The notes: generated by a model not told the origin, from the sequence alone. A DNA stretch of 64,000 nucleotides from Nannocystis sp. RBIL2 (GCF_026626745.1 NZ_JAPNJW010000001.1:3642001-3706000), one strand, 5' to 3'. Shown: positions 1 through 9,221, counted from the first letter of the stretch. Made by a program: numbers and translations.

Positions 1-1542
1 GGACAGCTCGGCGACCGCGGCAGCGCCCGCGCCCCCGGCCCGGTCCCCGGGGTCGACGGCGTGCAGGCGCTGGCCGCCGGCCAGGGCCACACCTGCGCGC
101 TCAAGGCCAACGGCGGCGCGCTGTGCTGGGGCGCCGGCTTCGGCAAGAACCCGGTCGACATCGCCGGGGTCGCCGGGGCCGTGGCCCTGACCGCGGGCGA
201 GGCCCACACCTGCGCCCGCACCGGCGACGGCGCCGCGCGCTGCTGGGGCGACAATGCCAACGGCCAGCTCGGCGACGGCACCGCCGAGGATCGCAAGGCC
301 GCGACCGCGGTGGCCGGCCTCACCCAGGCGGTCAGCGTCGCCGCCGGGGCCGACCACACCTGCGCCGCGCTGCGGGGCGGCGGCGTGGTCTGCTGGGGCA
401 GCAACGGCGCCGGCGCGCTCGGCAACGGCGTCGCCGGCGAGGAGACCGAGGGCGTCGCGGTCAGCGTCCGCAACCTGACCGGGGTCAGCGAGATCGCCAG
501 CGGCGACGACTTCACCTGCGCCCTGTCCGGCGGCTCCGTCCAGTGCTGGGGCGCCGGCAACATGGGCCAGCTCGGCGACGGCTCGCAGGGCGACCGCGGC
601 GGCGCCGACGACGTCAGCGGCATCGAGGACGCGGTCCAGATCGCCGCCGGCCGCAACCACGCCTGCGCCCGCCGCAAGAGCGGCGCGGTCGCCTGTTGGG
701 GCCAGAACGGCCGCGGCCAGCTCGGCGACGGCAGCAAGCAGACTCGCACTCGCCCGGTGGGGGTCGCCGGTCTGAGCGACGCGGTCGAGATCGGCGCCGG
801 TCGCGACCACACCTGCGCGCAGCGCAAGTCCGGCCAGGTCGTGTGCTGGGGCCGCGGCGCCGAGGGCCAGGTCGCCGTCGGCAAGATCGAGGACGCCGAC
901 CGGCCGACCATCGTCAACGGGTCGTTCGGCCAGGTCACTCAATTCGCCATGGGCGAGGTCCACAGCTGCGCGCTGCAGTCGAACCGGATCCCGCTGTGCT
1001 GGGGGCAGAACCGCTGGGGTCAGCTCGGCAACCTCGCCGGCGTCGGCACCCAGACCGGCCAGGCAGTGGTCCCGGTGATGAAGCTGCTGCCGGCCGAGGA
1101 GGTCACCGCCGGCGCCCTGCACACCTGCGCCCGCACCACCAACAGCGAGGTCTATTGCTGGGGCAACACCGACGACGGCCAGCTCGGCGCCGGCCTCACG
1201 ATCGCCTCGGTCGCCCGCGTGCGGGTCAAGGACATGCGCGGGGCGATGGCGATCGCCGGCGGCGAGGCCCACACCTGCGCCGCGGTGGCGGGCGGGCAGA
1301 TCTACTGCTGGGGTCGCGACAACGCCGGCCAACTCGGCGACCGCGGCACCCAGCTCCAGCGCTTCCCCGTCGCCGGCCCCCGCATCGACGGCGTCACCCG
1401 CCTCAGCGCTGGCTCCGAACACACCTGCGCGCTGCGCCAGAACGGCCGCGTGCTGTGCTGGGGCAGCAACCAGCGCGGCCAGCTCGGCGGCGGCACCGGC
1501 AGCCAGTCGACCACCCCGACCCCGGTGGTCGACATTCCCTAA
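1..1542 (+). CDS. RCC1-like repeat protein (5' truncated by window edge)
   Basis: The frame is open from the first base, so the real start lies upstream. The protein consists of about ten repeats of roughly 50 residues. Each carries an H-T-C-A element, then C-W-G, then G-Q-L-G-D-G, the pattern of RCC1/ATS1-type seven-bladed propellers. Two cysteines recur per repeat (HTCA and CWG), a variant seen in secreted myxobacterial RCC1-like proteins in which disulphides may brace the blades. No other domain is visible and the frame ends right after the last repeat. It is probably extracellular or outer-membrane associated, but the signal peptide is not in view. Family assignment is firm; ligand and function are unknown. 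Confidence 0.85.
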   Translation, partial: GQLGDRGSARAPGPVPGVDGVQALAAGQGHTCALKANGGALCWGAGFGKNPVDIAGVAGAVALTAGEAHTCARTGDGAARCWGDNANGQLGDGTAEDRKAATAVAGLTQAVSVAAGADHTCAALRGGGVVCWGSNGAGALGNGVAGEETEGVAVSVRNLTGVSEIASGDDFTCALSGGSVQCWGAGNMGQLGDGSQGDRGGADDVSGIEDAVQIAAGRNHACARRKSGAVACWGQNGRGQLGDGSKQTRTRPVGVAGLSDAVEIGAGRDHTCAQRKSGQVVCWGRGAEGQVAVGKIEDADRPTIVNGSFGQVTQFAMGEVHSCALQSNRIPLCWGQNRWGQLGNLAGVGTQTGQAVVPVMKLLPAEEVTAGALHTCARTTNSEVYCWGNTDDGQLGAGLTIASVARVRVKDMRGAMAIAGGEAHTCAAVAGGQIYCWGRDNAGQLGDRGTQLQRFPVAGPRIDGVTRLSAGSEHTCALRQNGRVLCWGSNQRGQLGGGTGSQSTTPTPVVDIP

Positions 1543-1569
1543 GAAGAGCATGCGCTTTCGGACATTCCC

Positions 1570-1628
1570 TGAAGGACATGTCCTAGCACGCATGCCCGAT
1601 AGGACATGCCCCCCAGGGCATGTTCATT
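1570..1628. repeat. Dispersed palindromic repeat cluster
   Basis: Just after the RCC1 gene lies the perfect 12-bp palindrome AGGACATGTCCT (1573-1584). It is followed by a hairpin whose arms are ACATGCCC and GGGCATGT-type (about 1602-1625). Both belong to the short palindrome family scattered through the window. It could act as a transcription terminator for the gene upstream, but there is no T-run. Confidence 0.6.
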
Positions 1629-1834
1629 GAGATCGCACGCCGGCTCCTCCTCGTGGAGGCCTCGACCGGACGCGACTATCGGCGCGCGGTCTCGGTCTGT
1701 CCGGACTCGCCACCGACATCGCGTTCGCCTTCGCGCAGGTGCCCGGCCCTCGCCCAGGCGCTCGTCCAGGCCGCCGAGCTGCGGATCGCTGCGCGCGCAT
1801 GGACAGACCGCGGGCCCGCGCGCATCCTCGCGAC

Positions 1835-2590
1835 ATGCGCACCGCGATCCTTACCTTACCTGTCCTTTCGACCATCCTCGCCTGCGGCCCCGGGGCGCCC
1901 GGCGACACCGACGCCGATCCCACCACCGGGAGCTCGAGCGGCGGGACCGAGCCGGGCACGGCGACCGCCGCGAGCACCACCGCCGAGCCCGCGACCACCG
2001 ACGCCCTGCCCACCACCGCCACCACCGTCGCCAGCGAGACTTCGCCGACCACCCCGACCTCGGCCACCACCGACGCCCTGCCCACCACCGGCATCGAGAC
2101 CACCGACGGCGAGACCACCGACGCGACCACCGGGCCCGTCGAGACCGCCACCGCCGATCCCTCGACGACCACGACCACGACCGGCGAGACCGAAGGTGTG
2201 CCCGACGTCGCCTTCGCCGCCGAGTTCTGGGCCGGCGGCCTCGATCACATCACTGTCCGCATGGCCGCGCTCAAGGACGACTTCTGCGTCGAGATCCACT
2301 TCGCCCGCCCCGGCGGCGGCGCGGACCCGCAGCCCATGCTGCCGACAGACTGGTGGTATCAGGGCGCAGTCGTCTCGCAGGGCGCGGCCGACTGCCTCGA
2401 ATTCATGGCTCCGATGCCGCAGGCGATCGGCGCCAGCGGCGTCGCCGGCGTCGCCACCTGGGACACCGAGCCGTTCTGCCCGACCCTCATCGACAGCATC
2501 GACCTCGTGCTCGACTTCCCGCAGGACGAGCCGTGGGTGCCCGCCCAGGTCAGCGTCGCCACCGAGGCGCTCGCGGTCAGCGGCTGTTGA
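1835..2590 (+). CDS. Thr-rich lipoprotein, unknown function
   Basis: Lipoprotein of 251 residues. The chosen ATG gives a short basic start, a hydrophobic core and a lipobox ending I-L-A-C near residue 17; the longer upstream frame would add an implausible Arg/Pro-rich leader. About 85 residues of Thr/Glu/Asp/Gly low complexity follow, a tether typical of myxobacterial lipoproteins. A compact C-terminal domain of about 125 residues has five cysteines and begins near the A-E-F-W-A-G segment. I do not recognise that domain. CATCCT lies 6 nt before the ATG, in the position described under the leaderless-promoter finding. Confidence 0.75.
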   Translation: MRTAILTLPVLSTILACGPGAPGDTDADPTTGSSSGGTEPGTATAASTTAEPATTDALPTTATTVASETSPTTPTSATTDALPTTGIETTDGETTDATTGPVETATADPSTTTTTTGETEGVPDVAFAAEFWAGGLDHITVRMAALKDDFCVEIHFARPGGGADPQPMLPTDWWYQGAVVSQGAADCLEFMAPMPQAIGASGVAGVATWDTEPFCPTLIDSIDLVLDFPQDEPWVPAQVSVATEALAVSGC

Positions 2591-2652
2591 CCCTCAGAGC
2601 GTTGTTCCGCCGCAGCGCCGCCGGCGACGGTCTGGGCTCAGCGCGGGCCTGG

Positions 2653-2658
2653 TAGCAT
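2653..2658 (+). promoter_or_regulatory. -10-like hexamer close to start
   Basis: TAGCAT lies 7 nt before the transporter ATG, the spacing expected if transcription begins at or next to the start codon. No good -35 is visible, so this is tentative. Confidence 0.3.
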
Positions 2659-2665
2659 CGCTTGC

Positions 2666-4138
2666 ATGACCACGCAGGAGCAGGACGGGCTCGTCGAGCT
2701 CACGAGCCCGCCCGACGACGACGCCCTCCGCAACGCCGACCTCGACCCCACGCCTCGCAGCGCGCGGACGTGGAACCGCTGGAGCCTCGCCGCGCTGTGG
2801 GTCGGCATGAGCGTGTGCGTCCCGACCTACGTGCTCGCGGCCTCGCTGATCAAGAGCGGCATGAATTGGTGGCAGGCCATGCTCACCATCCTGCTCGGCA
2901 ACCTGATCGTGCTGGTGCCGATGATCCTGTGCGGCCACGCCGGCACCCGCTACGGCATCCCCTTCCCCGTGTTCGCCCGGGCCGCCTTCGGCACCCAGGG
3001 CGCGCACATCCCCAGCCTGGCGCGCGCCCTCATCGCCTGCGGGTGGTTTGGGATCCAGACCTTCATCGGCGGCCAGGCCATGTCGCAGCTGATCGGCCTG
3101 TTGTGGCCCGCGTGGCACGACCTCGGCGGCGGCGGCACCTTCATCGGCCTGTCCTTGCCGATGTGGCTGGCCTTCCTCGGCTTCTGGCTGCTCAACGTCG
3201 TGTTCGTCTACAAGGGCACCGAGTCGATCAAGTGGCTCGAGAACCTGGCCGCGCCGTTCCTCATCGTCGTGGGCTTCGCCCTGCTGTGGTGGGCCCAGAG
3301 CCGCGCCGGCGGCCTCGGCGTCATCCTGTCGCGCTCGCAGGCGCTCGTGCAGGGCCAAAAGGACATGTCCTCATGGACATGGTTCGTGCAGGTGTTCCTG
3401 CCCGGCCTCACGGCCATGGTCGGCTTCTGGGCCACCCTCTCGCTCAACATCCCCGACTTCACCCGCTATTGCCGCAGCCAGCGCGAGCAGCTGCTGGGCC
3501 AGCTCTACGGCCTGCCCACCACCATGCTGCTGTTCTCGTTCATCGGCGTGGCGGTCACCTCGGCGACCCTGATCCTCTACGGCGAGGCGATCTGGGACCC
3601 GGTCGAGCTGGTGGTCCGCATGTCCCGAGAGACAGGCTCGACCCTGCTCGCCGTCCTCGCCATGCTGACCCTGGCGGTCGCCACCCTGTCGACCAACATC
3701 GCCGCCAACGTGGTCGGCCCCGCCAACTCGCTGGCCAGCGCCTTCCCGCGCGCGCTCGACTTCCGCCGCGGCGGCCTGGTCGCCGCGGCCATGGGCATCC
3801 TCGTGTGTCCGTGGCTGCTGCTCGACGTCTACCAGGCCTGGCTGGTCAGCTACTCCGGCCTGCTCGGCGCAGTCAGCGGGGTGCTGCTCACCGACTACTG
3901 GCTGGTCCGCCGCACCGAGCTCGACCTCGCCGGCCTCTACCGCTCGCACGGCCCGTACACCTACCGCCGCGGCTTCAACCCCGACGCCATGCTGGCGATG
4001 GGCGTCGGCGTCGCGGTGGTCCTGCTCGGCAAGCTCGTACCTGGCCTCGAGTTCCTGTTCTCGGGGGCATGGTTCTCCGGCTTCGCCGCCTCCGCCGCGG
4101 TCTACCTCGCCCGCACCCGCCGAGCGGCGAAGCCCTGA
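2666..4138 (+). CDS. NCS1 family nucleobase:cation symporter
   Basis: Inner-membrane transporter of 490 residues with about twelve hydrophobic segments. It belongs to the NCS1 family (Mhp1, PucI, CodB relatives), which imports hydantoins, allantoin, uracil or cytosine with Na+ or H+. Family signatures are clear. The substrate-stacking Trp and hydrogen-bonding Gln of Mhp1 have counterparts in G-W-F-G-I-Q (W127, Q131). The motif W-A-T-L-S-L-N-I-P-D-F-T-R-Y lies mid-protein, and N-I-A-A-N-V fits the conserved substrate-site Asn. A copy of the palindromic repeat (3361-3385) is read through in frame as K-D-M-S-S-W in the loop before the W-A-T-L motif. No catabolic genes adjoin, so the substrate is not assigned. 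Confidence 0.88.
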   Translation: MTTQEQDGLVELTSPPDDDALRNADLDPTPRSARTWNRWSLAALWVGMSVCVPTYVLAASLIKSGMNWWQAMLTILLGNLIVLVPMILCGHAGTRYGIPFPVFARAAFGTQGAHIPSLARALIACGWFGIQTFIGGQAMSQLIGLLWPAWHDLGGGGTFIGLSLPMWLAFLGFWLLNVVFVYKGTESIKWLENLAAPFLIVVGFALLWWAQSRAGGLGVILSRSQALVQGQKDMSSWTWFVQVFLPGLTAMVGFWATLSLNIPDFTRYCRSQREQLLGQLYGLPTTMLLFSFIGVAVTSATLILYGEAIWDPVELVVRMSRETGSTLLAVLAMLTLAVATLSTNIAANVVGPANSLASAFPRALDFRRGGLVAAAMGILVCPWLLLDVYQAWLVSYSGLLGAVSGVLLTDYWLVRRTELDLAGLYRSHGPYTYRRGFNPDAMLAMGVGVAVVLLGKLVPGLEFLFSGAWFSGFAASAAVYLARTRRAAKP

Positions 4139-4231
4139 GGCGAAGCGTCGTCGACCCGACGGCATCGGCAGCAAAGCCACCCTCGCCGCGAAGCGACCGG
4201 GTCCGCCGACGCCGCGGCGCGATCGCGCCGC

Positions 4232-4259
4232 TCGACAGCCGACCCGCGTCTCCTATACT
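4232..4259 (+). promoter_or_regulatory. Sigma-70-type promoter, likely leaderless
   Basis: TCGACA (4232-4237) and TATACT (4254-4259) are separated by 16 nt and match the sigma-70 consensus closely (five of six at each box). The -10 box ends only 7 nt before the ATG at 4267, so transcription would start at or beside the first codon, giving a leaderless message. Confidence 0.5.
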
Positions 4260-4266
4260 CCCCGCC

Positions 4267-4980
4267 ATGCGAACTTACGCTTACGCGCTCCCCCTCACCC
4301 TCATCCTCTTCGCGCCGGCCTGTGCCACGACGCTGTGCGGCGACAGTAAAGACTGCGCCCCCACCGACACTGCGACCACCGACATCACCGCGTCGACGAC
4401 CGACGCGCCCACCGGCACCACCACCGGCACCGCCAGCGAGCCGACGTCGACCGCGAGCGAGACCGACGCGACCGCGAGCGAGACTTCGACCGTCAGCGAG
4501 ACCGCGACCACCGCGGAGACCACCGACGCCACCACCGCGGAGACCACCGACGCCACCACGTCGGAGACCACCGACGCCACCACTTCGGAGACCACCGACG
4601 GCCCGCTCCTCGGCGAACCGGGCAGCCACACCCAGGCCTGCGCGCCCAACGACGGCCCCGCGGTCGAGTTCGAGATCGCCCTGGCCGAGCGCGCCTGCGA
4701 CGCCGACTGGCCCGAGGACGCCCCGCAGCTCCGCATCGCCCTCTTCAAAGACGCCGGCGAGCTGCAGCTCGGCGAGCACCCGCTGTTCGGCGGCCTCGGC
4801 TTCGCCTGGTTCGACGACGGCGACGGCACGCCCGAGAGCACCGACCAGGGCAAGATCGAGATCACCGAGATCACCGCCGACGGCGTGCGCGGCACCTTCG
4901 AGCTCACCCTGCCCGACAACAACCAGCTGAACGGCGCCTTCGACTCGCTGTTCTGCCCGGCCGACATCATGTGCGGCTGA
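4267..4980 (+). CDS. Thr-rich lipoprotein with 24-bp tandem repeat
   Basis: Lipoprotein of 237 residues. The signal peptide ends in A-P-A-C near residue 19, and the linker is extremely rich in Thr, Ala and Glu. Within the linker is a tandem of 24-bp units (4513-4599, three full and one partial) encoding E-T-T-D-A-T-T-[A/S], a likely site of length variation. The C-terminal domain (about residues 120-237) is acidic with four cysteines and no recognised fold. The start is fixed by the signal peptide and by the strong promoter directly before it. Function unknown; probably outer-membrane anchored. Confidence 0.78.
   Translation: MRTYAYALPLTLILFAPACATTLCGDSKDCAPTDTATTDITASTTDAPTGTTTGTASEPTSTASETDATASETSTVSETATTAETTDATTAETTDATTSETTDATTSETTDGPLLGEPGSHTQACAPNDGPAVEFEIALAERACDADWPEDAPQLRIALFKDAGELQLGEHPLFGGLGFAWFDDGDGTPESTDQGKIEITEITADGVRGTFELTLPDNNQLNGAFDSLFCPADIMCG
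4513..4599 (+). repeat. 24-bp tandem coding repeat
   Basis: Three complete units and one partial unit, nearly identical at DNA level, encode an eight-residue Glu-Thr-Thr-Asp-Ala-Thr-Thr-Ala/Ser motif in the lipoprotein linker. Units differ mainly at the last two codons. Confidence 0.85.
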
Positions 4981-4991
4981 GCCTGTCCCCG

Positions 4992-5017
4992 GGGGCATGT
5001 CCGCGAGGACATGCCCC
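4992..5017. repeat. Perfect hairpin of the dispersed palindrome family
   Basis: An 11-bp perfect stem GGGGCATGTCC / GGACATGCCCC closes on the loop GCGA, a GNRA-type tetraloop. A further GGCATGTCC copy follows at about 5021-5030. The element sits between convergent genes (stop at 4980, surA stop at 5045) and could terminate transcription both ways. Confidence 0.65.
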
Positions 5018-5044
5018 TGCAGGCATGTCCTTTCGTCCGACGCG

Positions 5045-6028
5045 CTACAGCCGCTGGTCGATGTGCGTCTTGGCCCGCAGGCTCGAGCGTAGCTCCTTGA
5101 CCGCGCGGGCGAACGACTCCTGCTCGAGCTGCATGCGGATGCGCTCCTTGGCCTGGTCGAACGGCAGCACGTTGCCGGTCTCGTGGCGGACCACCTTGAC
5201 GACCAGGTAGCCCTGGCCGGTCTCGAGCGGGCCGACGGTCTCGCCGACGCGAGCGGCGAAGATGGCGTCCTCGATGGTCGGAGCGACCTCGCCGCGCGAC
5301 AGCGTCGCCTTCGGCTCCTTGATCTGGAACTCCTGCGCCAGCGCCATCGGGTCCTCGCCCGAGCGCATGCGGCGGGCGACCGCCTGGGCCTTGGCGTAGG
5401 CGGCGTCGCGGGACTTCGCGGTCTGCTCGTCGGGCGTGAACACGAAGCGCAGCAGGTCGGCCTTGATGTCGACGCCGCGGACCATCTTGCGGTACTGCTC
5501 GCGGATCTGCGCGTCCGTCACCGACGTGTTCGCCAGCGCGCGAGTGGTCTGGTACACGAGCAGCTGATCCTTGGTGTCCTGCAGGTAGTCGGCCCAGTTG
5601 CCGTACTGGCCGCTCTGCTCGACCGCCTCGCGCAGCTGCTTGGTGTTCGAGAACCCGTTCTCCTGGGCGATCTGCTGCAGGTAGCGGTCGACGTCGGCGT
5701 CGGTGATGCTGATCTGGAAGCGCTGGGCCTCCTTCTTGATCAGCTGCTGGTCGATCAGCTCGTCGAGCGCCTGCGTCCGCGCCTCGCGGGTGGCCATCTC
5801 GACCTGCTGCTGGGTCGGGCTGCGCCCGTATTTCTGCAGCGCCTCCTGCAGCAGCGGCGAGCTGGCGACCAGCGTGTCGAGCTGGCTCAGGAGGATGATC
5901 TCGTCGCCGACCACGGCGACGATCTTGTCGAGCACGAGCCCCTCCGCCGCCCGCACCGGCCCCGATTCTCCCGCCAGAGCGGCGAACCCGGCGACCACGA
6001 GCGCTGCGACGCGTGCGACCCTGCGCAT
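5045..6028 (-). CDS. SurA-like periplasmic chaperone / peptidyl-prolyl isomerase
   Basis: Periplasmic protein of 327 residues with a signal peptide ending around V-R-A-A-E. The SurA N-terminal domain follows, with the hallmark I-V-A-V-V-G-D-E-I-I-L-L-S-Q-L-D and helices containing a D-E-L-I-D-Q-Q-L-I segment. A parvulin-type domain then begins near A-D-L-L-R-F-V-F. Only one parvulin domain is visible, against two in E. coli SurA. SurA proteins escort outer-membrane proteins to the BAM complex. The start is the ATG directly before the signal sequence; the frame continues upstream but that part looks non-coding. Confidence 0.85.
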   Translation of the reverse strand: MRRVARVAALVVAGFAALAGESGPVRAAEGLVLDKIVAVVGDEIILLSQLDTLVASSPLLQEALQKYGRSPTQQQVEMATREARTQALDELIDQQLIKKEAQRFQISITDADVDRYLQQIAQENGFSNTKQLREAVEQSGQYGNWADYLQDTKDQLLVYQTTRALANTSVTDAQIREQYRKMVRGVDIKADLLRFVFTPDEQTAKSRDAAYAKAQAVARRMRSGEDPMALAQEFQIKEPKATLSRGEVAPTIEDAIFAARVGETVGPLETGQGYLVVKVVRHETGNVLPFDQAKERIRMQLEQESFARAVKELRSSLRAKTHIDQRL

Positions 6029-6273
6029 GCGACCCTCGTAGCACCGCCCGCCCGCCGGCACAAGGCCGCGGCCCCGGCGGCCCTCCCGCGGCCCGCCGGC
6101 CCCGGCGGCCGAGCTGTCCTCAAAGCCAGGAATAACCGCGCGGGGAGCCCCCGCAGCGAGCGCCCGGCGAAACCGCCCCGCCTCGCTCGTCGACGGCGCT
6201 CCCGCCAACGGCTCCCCGACCACCTCTCGCGGCCCTTGCGGGGCCTGCCCGCAGGGGGCCATCCTGGACTCGC

Positions 6274-8985
6274 ATGAGCGTGGTCGAGCCCGAGGAGTGG
6301 GGCCCCGAGGGGCTGTGCGAGCAGTTCTGGGACATCGACCGCAAGATGCACAACCGCCGGTTCGCCTTCATCCTCGGGGCCGGCGCGTCGGTGCAGTCGG
6401 GGATCCCCACGGCCGGCACCCTGGTGTGGCGCTGGCTCGGCGAGCTGCACCGGCGCCTCGCTCGCAGCGGCCTGTCGCTCGAGCGCTGGGCCACCGCCGA
6501 GGCGCTCGAGATCCGCGGCTTCTCGCTGACCGACGCGGCGGCGTTTTACAGCCAGGTATTCGCCCGCCGCTTCCGCCAGCACCCCGACGAGGGCTACGCC
6601 GACCTCGAGGACATCATGCAGGGCAAGGACCCGAGCTTCGGCTACTCGGTGCTGGCCCACATCCTCGCCGAGACGCGCCACAAGCTGGTGATCACCACCA
6701 ACTTCGACAACCTCGTCGGTGACGCGCTGTCGATCTTCACCGGCACCGCGCCGCTGGTGTGCGGCCACGAGTCGCTGGCCAACTTCGTCCATGTCGAGCC
6801 GCGCCGGCCGGTGGTCGTCAAAATCCACCGCGACCTTTTGATGGCGCCGATGAACCAGGCGGCCGAGATCGCCGCGCTGCAGACGGCGTGGATCGAGCCG
6901 CTCACCCGGGTGTTCCGCGCGTACACGCCGATCGTGATCGGCTACGGCGGCAACGACGGCAGCCTCATGGGCTTTTTGAACGGGCTGCCGGAGGACGCGA
7001 TCCCCGGCGGGCTGTTCTGGTGCTACTACGGCCCCGCAGGCCCGCCCGGCCCCGAGATCCGCCGCCTCGTGGCCCGTCACCGCGGCGTCCTGGTCCCGAT
7101 CGAGGGCTTCGACGAGCTCATGCTGCGGCTCAGCGCGCGCCTGCGGATCCCCCTGCTCGACCAGGTGATCGAGTCCAAGGCCCGCGCCCGCGTCGACAAC
7201 TACCGCCGCCGCGTCGAGGAGCTGCAGGCGCGCCTGTTCCCGCCGACGCTCGCCGCGGCCGAGGAGGAGGAGGCGATGCCGGCCGAGCAGGAGCGCGCGG
7301 AGCAGGCCCGTGAACCTGTCCCTTCGGCCAGGCCTTCGACCTCGTCGCCGCTCGCACCTTCGGAGTCCGCGAGCAACACGCCCGCGCCGCTGCCCGGCCC
7401 TGCCGCCCAGCCCCCGCCCCCCCCGCGCCGCGGCCTCGAATCCGCGTCGTCGGCCCGCCCACCGCCCCCGCGCCCGGACGAGCAGTCATCGCCCGTCCCT
7501 TTGATCAAGGCACCCACGGCGCGACGCGACGGCCAGCCATCACCTGTCCCTTCGACCAGCGCCATCACCGCTCGCGTGGACGCCCGGCCCACCCCTTCGC
7601 GCAGCTCCCGCGAAGACGCGCGGTCCGACCCGTGGCACGGCTTGACCTCCGAGAAAGCCGGGTCTGCCCTTTCGAGCAGCTCCACCTCCCATGAGGACGC
7701 CCGATCCGCTCCCTCGAGCAGCTCTCGCGAGGATGACCGACCTGTCCCTTCGAGCAGCCCTCGCGCGGGCGTCCGGCCTACCCTTTCCAACGACTCGAGC
7801 GCCTCCCGGGAGGAGGCCCCGCCTGTCCCTTCGACCAGCTCTAGCGAGGACGCCCGGCCCGTCTTTCCCAGCGACTCTAGCGCCCCCCATGCGAACAGCG
7901 AGCCTGTCCTTTCGGGCAGATCTCCCCGCCAGAGCGCCCAGTCTGACCCTGCCAGCCAGTCCATCGCCTCTCGCCGAGACGGCCAGCCAGCGCCTGTCCT
8001 CTCGGGCAGCCCGCCCGGGTCGCCTCCCGCCGGCCAGCCTGCCCCGTCCACGCGGGACGTCGACCTCGCCGCCGACCTGCCCCTGCCCGCCCCGAGCGAG
8101 CCCGAAGCGGAACATGTCCCTTCGGACACTTCGCTCCCCGGCGCGAACCGACGCGAACCGGCGCGGCGCCTCGTCCGACCTGACGAGTTCCGGCTCGCGG
8201 ACGCGTTCGCGGCGGTCGACGAAGCCTCGGAGCTGCGGTTCGAGGCCGACGAGCCCGCCGCGCCCCGCTCGTGGACCGCCGGGCCGTTGCAGCGTCTGCC
8301 GGCGGCCACGAATTCGCTGCAACGCGCGATGCAGCAGGTCGCCGGCGAGGCCGCCGCCGCCGACCCGTGGACAATCTCCCTCCAGGCCCGCGCCGAGCTC
8401 GACCGCGAACGCGCCCTCGCGCTGCTGCGCGCGGGGCTGGAGCAGTTCCCCGGCGATCGCACCCTGTCGCTGGACCTCGTCGAACGCCTCACCGACGCGC
8501 CCACCCGACAGTCGGTCCGCTCGGCCCTTTCCACGATCGCCGCCTTGCTCGCGGCTGACCCGCGCGACAAGCTCACCCTGGCGCACCTCATCCTGCTGCT
8601 CGCATCGACGGACCAGTTCTCGGCGGCCGGCGATGCGCTCCAGCGCCTGCGCGACCTCGTTCTCGTCTCCGAGCCCAGCGCCATGGAGACCGCCGGCCTC
8701 GCCTTCCTCGCCGGCCTGCTCCTGCGCCTGCAGGGCCGCGACGACAGCCGCGCGCTCGCCCCGTTCCAGGTCCACGTCCAGGGCATCTCGCCGATCGTCG
8801 GCCTCCCGTTCAACCTCATCGCCGACCTCACGAGCCGCCTCGATCCAGACTCGCGGCGCCTCTACCTCCACCTGGGCCAGCGCCTTGCCGGCTCGCTCAC
8901 CGCGGACGAACTTGCCCGCCGTGAACCTCGCCTCGCCGAGCTCCCGCCGTCCGACCCGGCCACGCTCGACGTCTGCGCGACGTGA
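6274..8985 (+). CDS. SIR2-domain protein with long repeat linker and helical C-terminal domain
   Basis: Protein of 903 residues in three parts. Residues about 25-290 are a SIR2-like NAD-binding domain: G-A-G-A-S (35-39) followed by G-I-P, T-T-N-F-D-N-L near 140, K-I-H-R near 183-186 carrying the expected catalytic His, and G-Y-G-G-N-D near 225. This resembles the SIR2_2 class found in NAD-depleting phage-defence proteins rather than protein deacetylases. Residues about 345-620 are a disordered Pro/Ser/Arg linker built from degenerate repeats. Residues about 665-900 are helical and TPR-like. CATCCT lies 8 nt before the ATG. Defence is an inference; NAD hydrolysis is not shown by the sequence. 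Confidence 0.8.
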   Translation: MSVVEPEEWGPEGLCEQFWDIDRKMHNRRFAFILGAGASVQSGIPTAGTLVWRWLGELHRRLARSGLSLERWATAEALEIRGFSLTDAAAFYSQVFARRFRQHPDEGYADLEDIMQGKDPSFGYSVLAHILAETRHKLVITTNFDNLVGDALSIFTGTAPLVCGHESLANFVHVEPRRPVVVKIHRDLLMAPMNQAAEIAALQTAWIEPLTRVFRAYTPIVIGYGGNDGSLMGFLNGLPEDAIPGGLFWCYYGPAGPPGPEIRRLVARHRGVLVPIEGFDELMLRLSARLRIPLLDQVIESKARARVDNYRRRVEELQARLFPPTLAAAEEEEAMPAEQERAEQAREPVPSARPSTSSPLAPSESASNTPAPLPGPAAQPPPPPRRGLESASSARPPPPRPDEQSSPVPLIKAPTARRDGQPSPVPSTSAITARVDARPTPSRSSREDARSDPWHGLTSEKAGSALSSSSTSHEDARSAPSSSSREDDRPVPSSSPRAGVRPTLSNDSSASREEAPPVPSTSSSEDARPVFPSDSSAPHANSEPVLSGRSPRQSAQSDPASQSIASRRDGQPAPVLSGSPPGSPPAGQPAPSTRDVDLAADLPLPAPSEPEAEHVPSDTSLPGANRREPARRLVRPDEFRLADAFAAVDEASELRFEADEPAAPRSWTAGPLQRLPAATNSLQRAMQQVAGEAAAADPWTISLQARAELDRERALALLRAGLEQFPGDRTLSLDLVERLTDAPTRQSVRSALSTIAALLAADPRDKLTLAHLILLLASTDQFSAAGDALQRLRDLVLVSEPSAMETAGLAFLAGLLLRLQGRDDSRALAPFQVHVQGISPIVGLPFNLIADLTSRLDPDSRRLYLHLGQRLAGSLTADELARREPRLAELPPSDPATLDVCAT
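7310..8130 (+). repeat. Degenerate minisatellite with CCTGTCCCTTCG core
   Basis: Some fourteen or more degenerate units of about 36-45 bp share a core close to CCTGTCCCTTCGAGCAGC. They encode variants of P-V-P-S-S-S-S-R-E-D-A-R. The core is the same sequence found as a dispersed palindrome elsewhere (for example 10741-10758). The block looks like local amplification of that element in frame. Confidence 0.7.
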
Positions 8986-9010
8986 AGCGCCGGAGCGCCG
9001 CGGGCCCGGC

Positions 9011-9038
9011 CGAGACATGTCTTCGGGGACATGTCTCG
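9011..9038. terminator. Hairpin after SIR2 gene (palindrome family)
   Basis: Arms CGAGACATGT and ACATGTCTCG form a perfect 10-bp stem around CTTCGGGG, 25 nt after the SIR2 stop. It belongs to the dispersed palindrome family. Position and stability suit a terminator, although no T-run follows. Confidence 0.45.
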
Positions 9039-9221
9039 AAGCCCATGCATCCCCGGCGTCGCCACGCTCCCATGCCCCCGAGCCAGGGCGGGGGCGGACC
9101 CCAAAAGCAGGATCCCGGCTTCAGAAGTTCGCCGACCCGGGCTGACTCTCGGGACACGCTCGCTTTCGCCCATCTGCCTGAACTTCGTTTCAAGCACCAA
9201 ATTGTCGCCTTCACCACATCT

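Noticed and set aside
2594..4180. Long minus-strand frames opposite the NCS1 transporter
   Set aside because: Arg/Ala/His-rich translations without domains; they are mirror frames of the transporter gene, as are many other long opposite-strand frames in this GC-rich window.
7310..8130. CRISPR array, suggested by regularly spaced repeats
   Set aside because: Units are degenerate, lack unique spacers of constant length, and lie in frame inside the SIR2 gene with no cas genes nearby.
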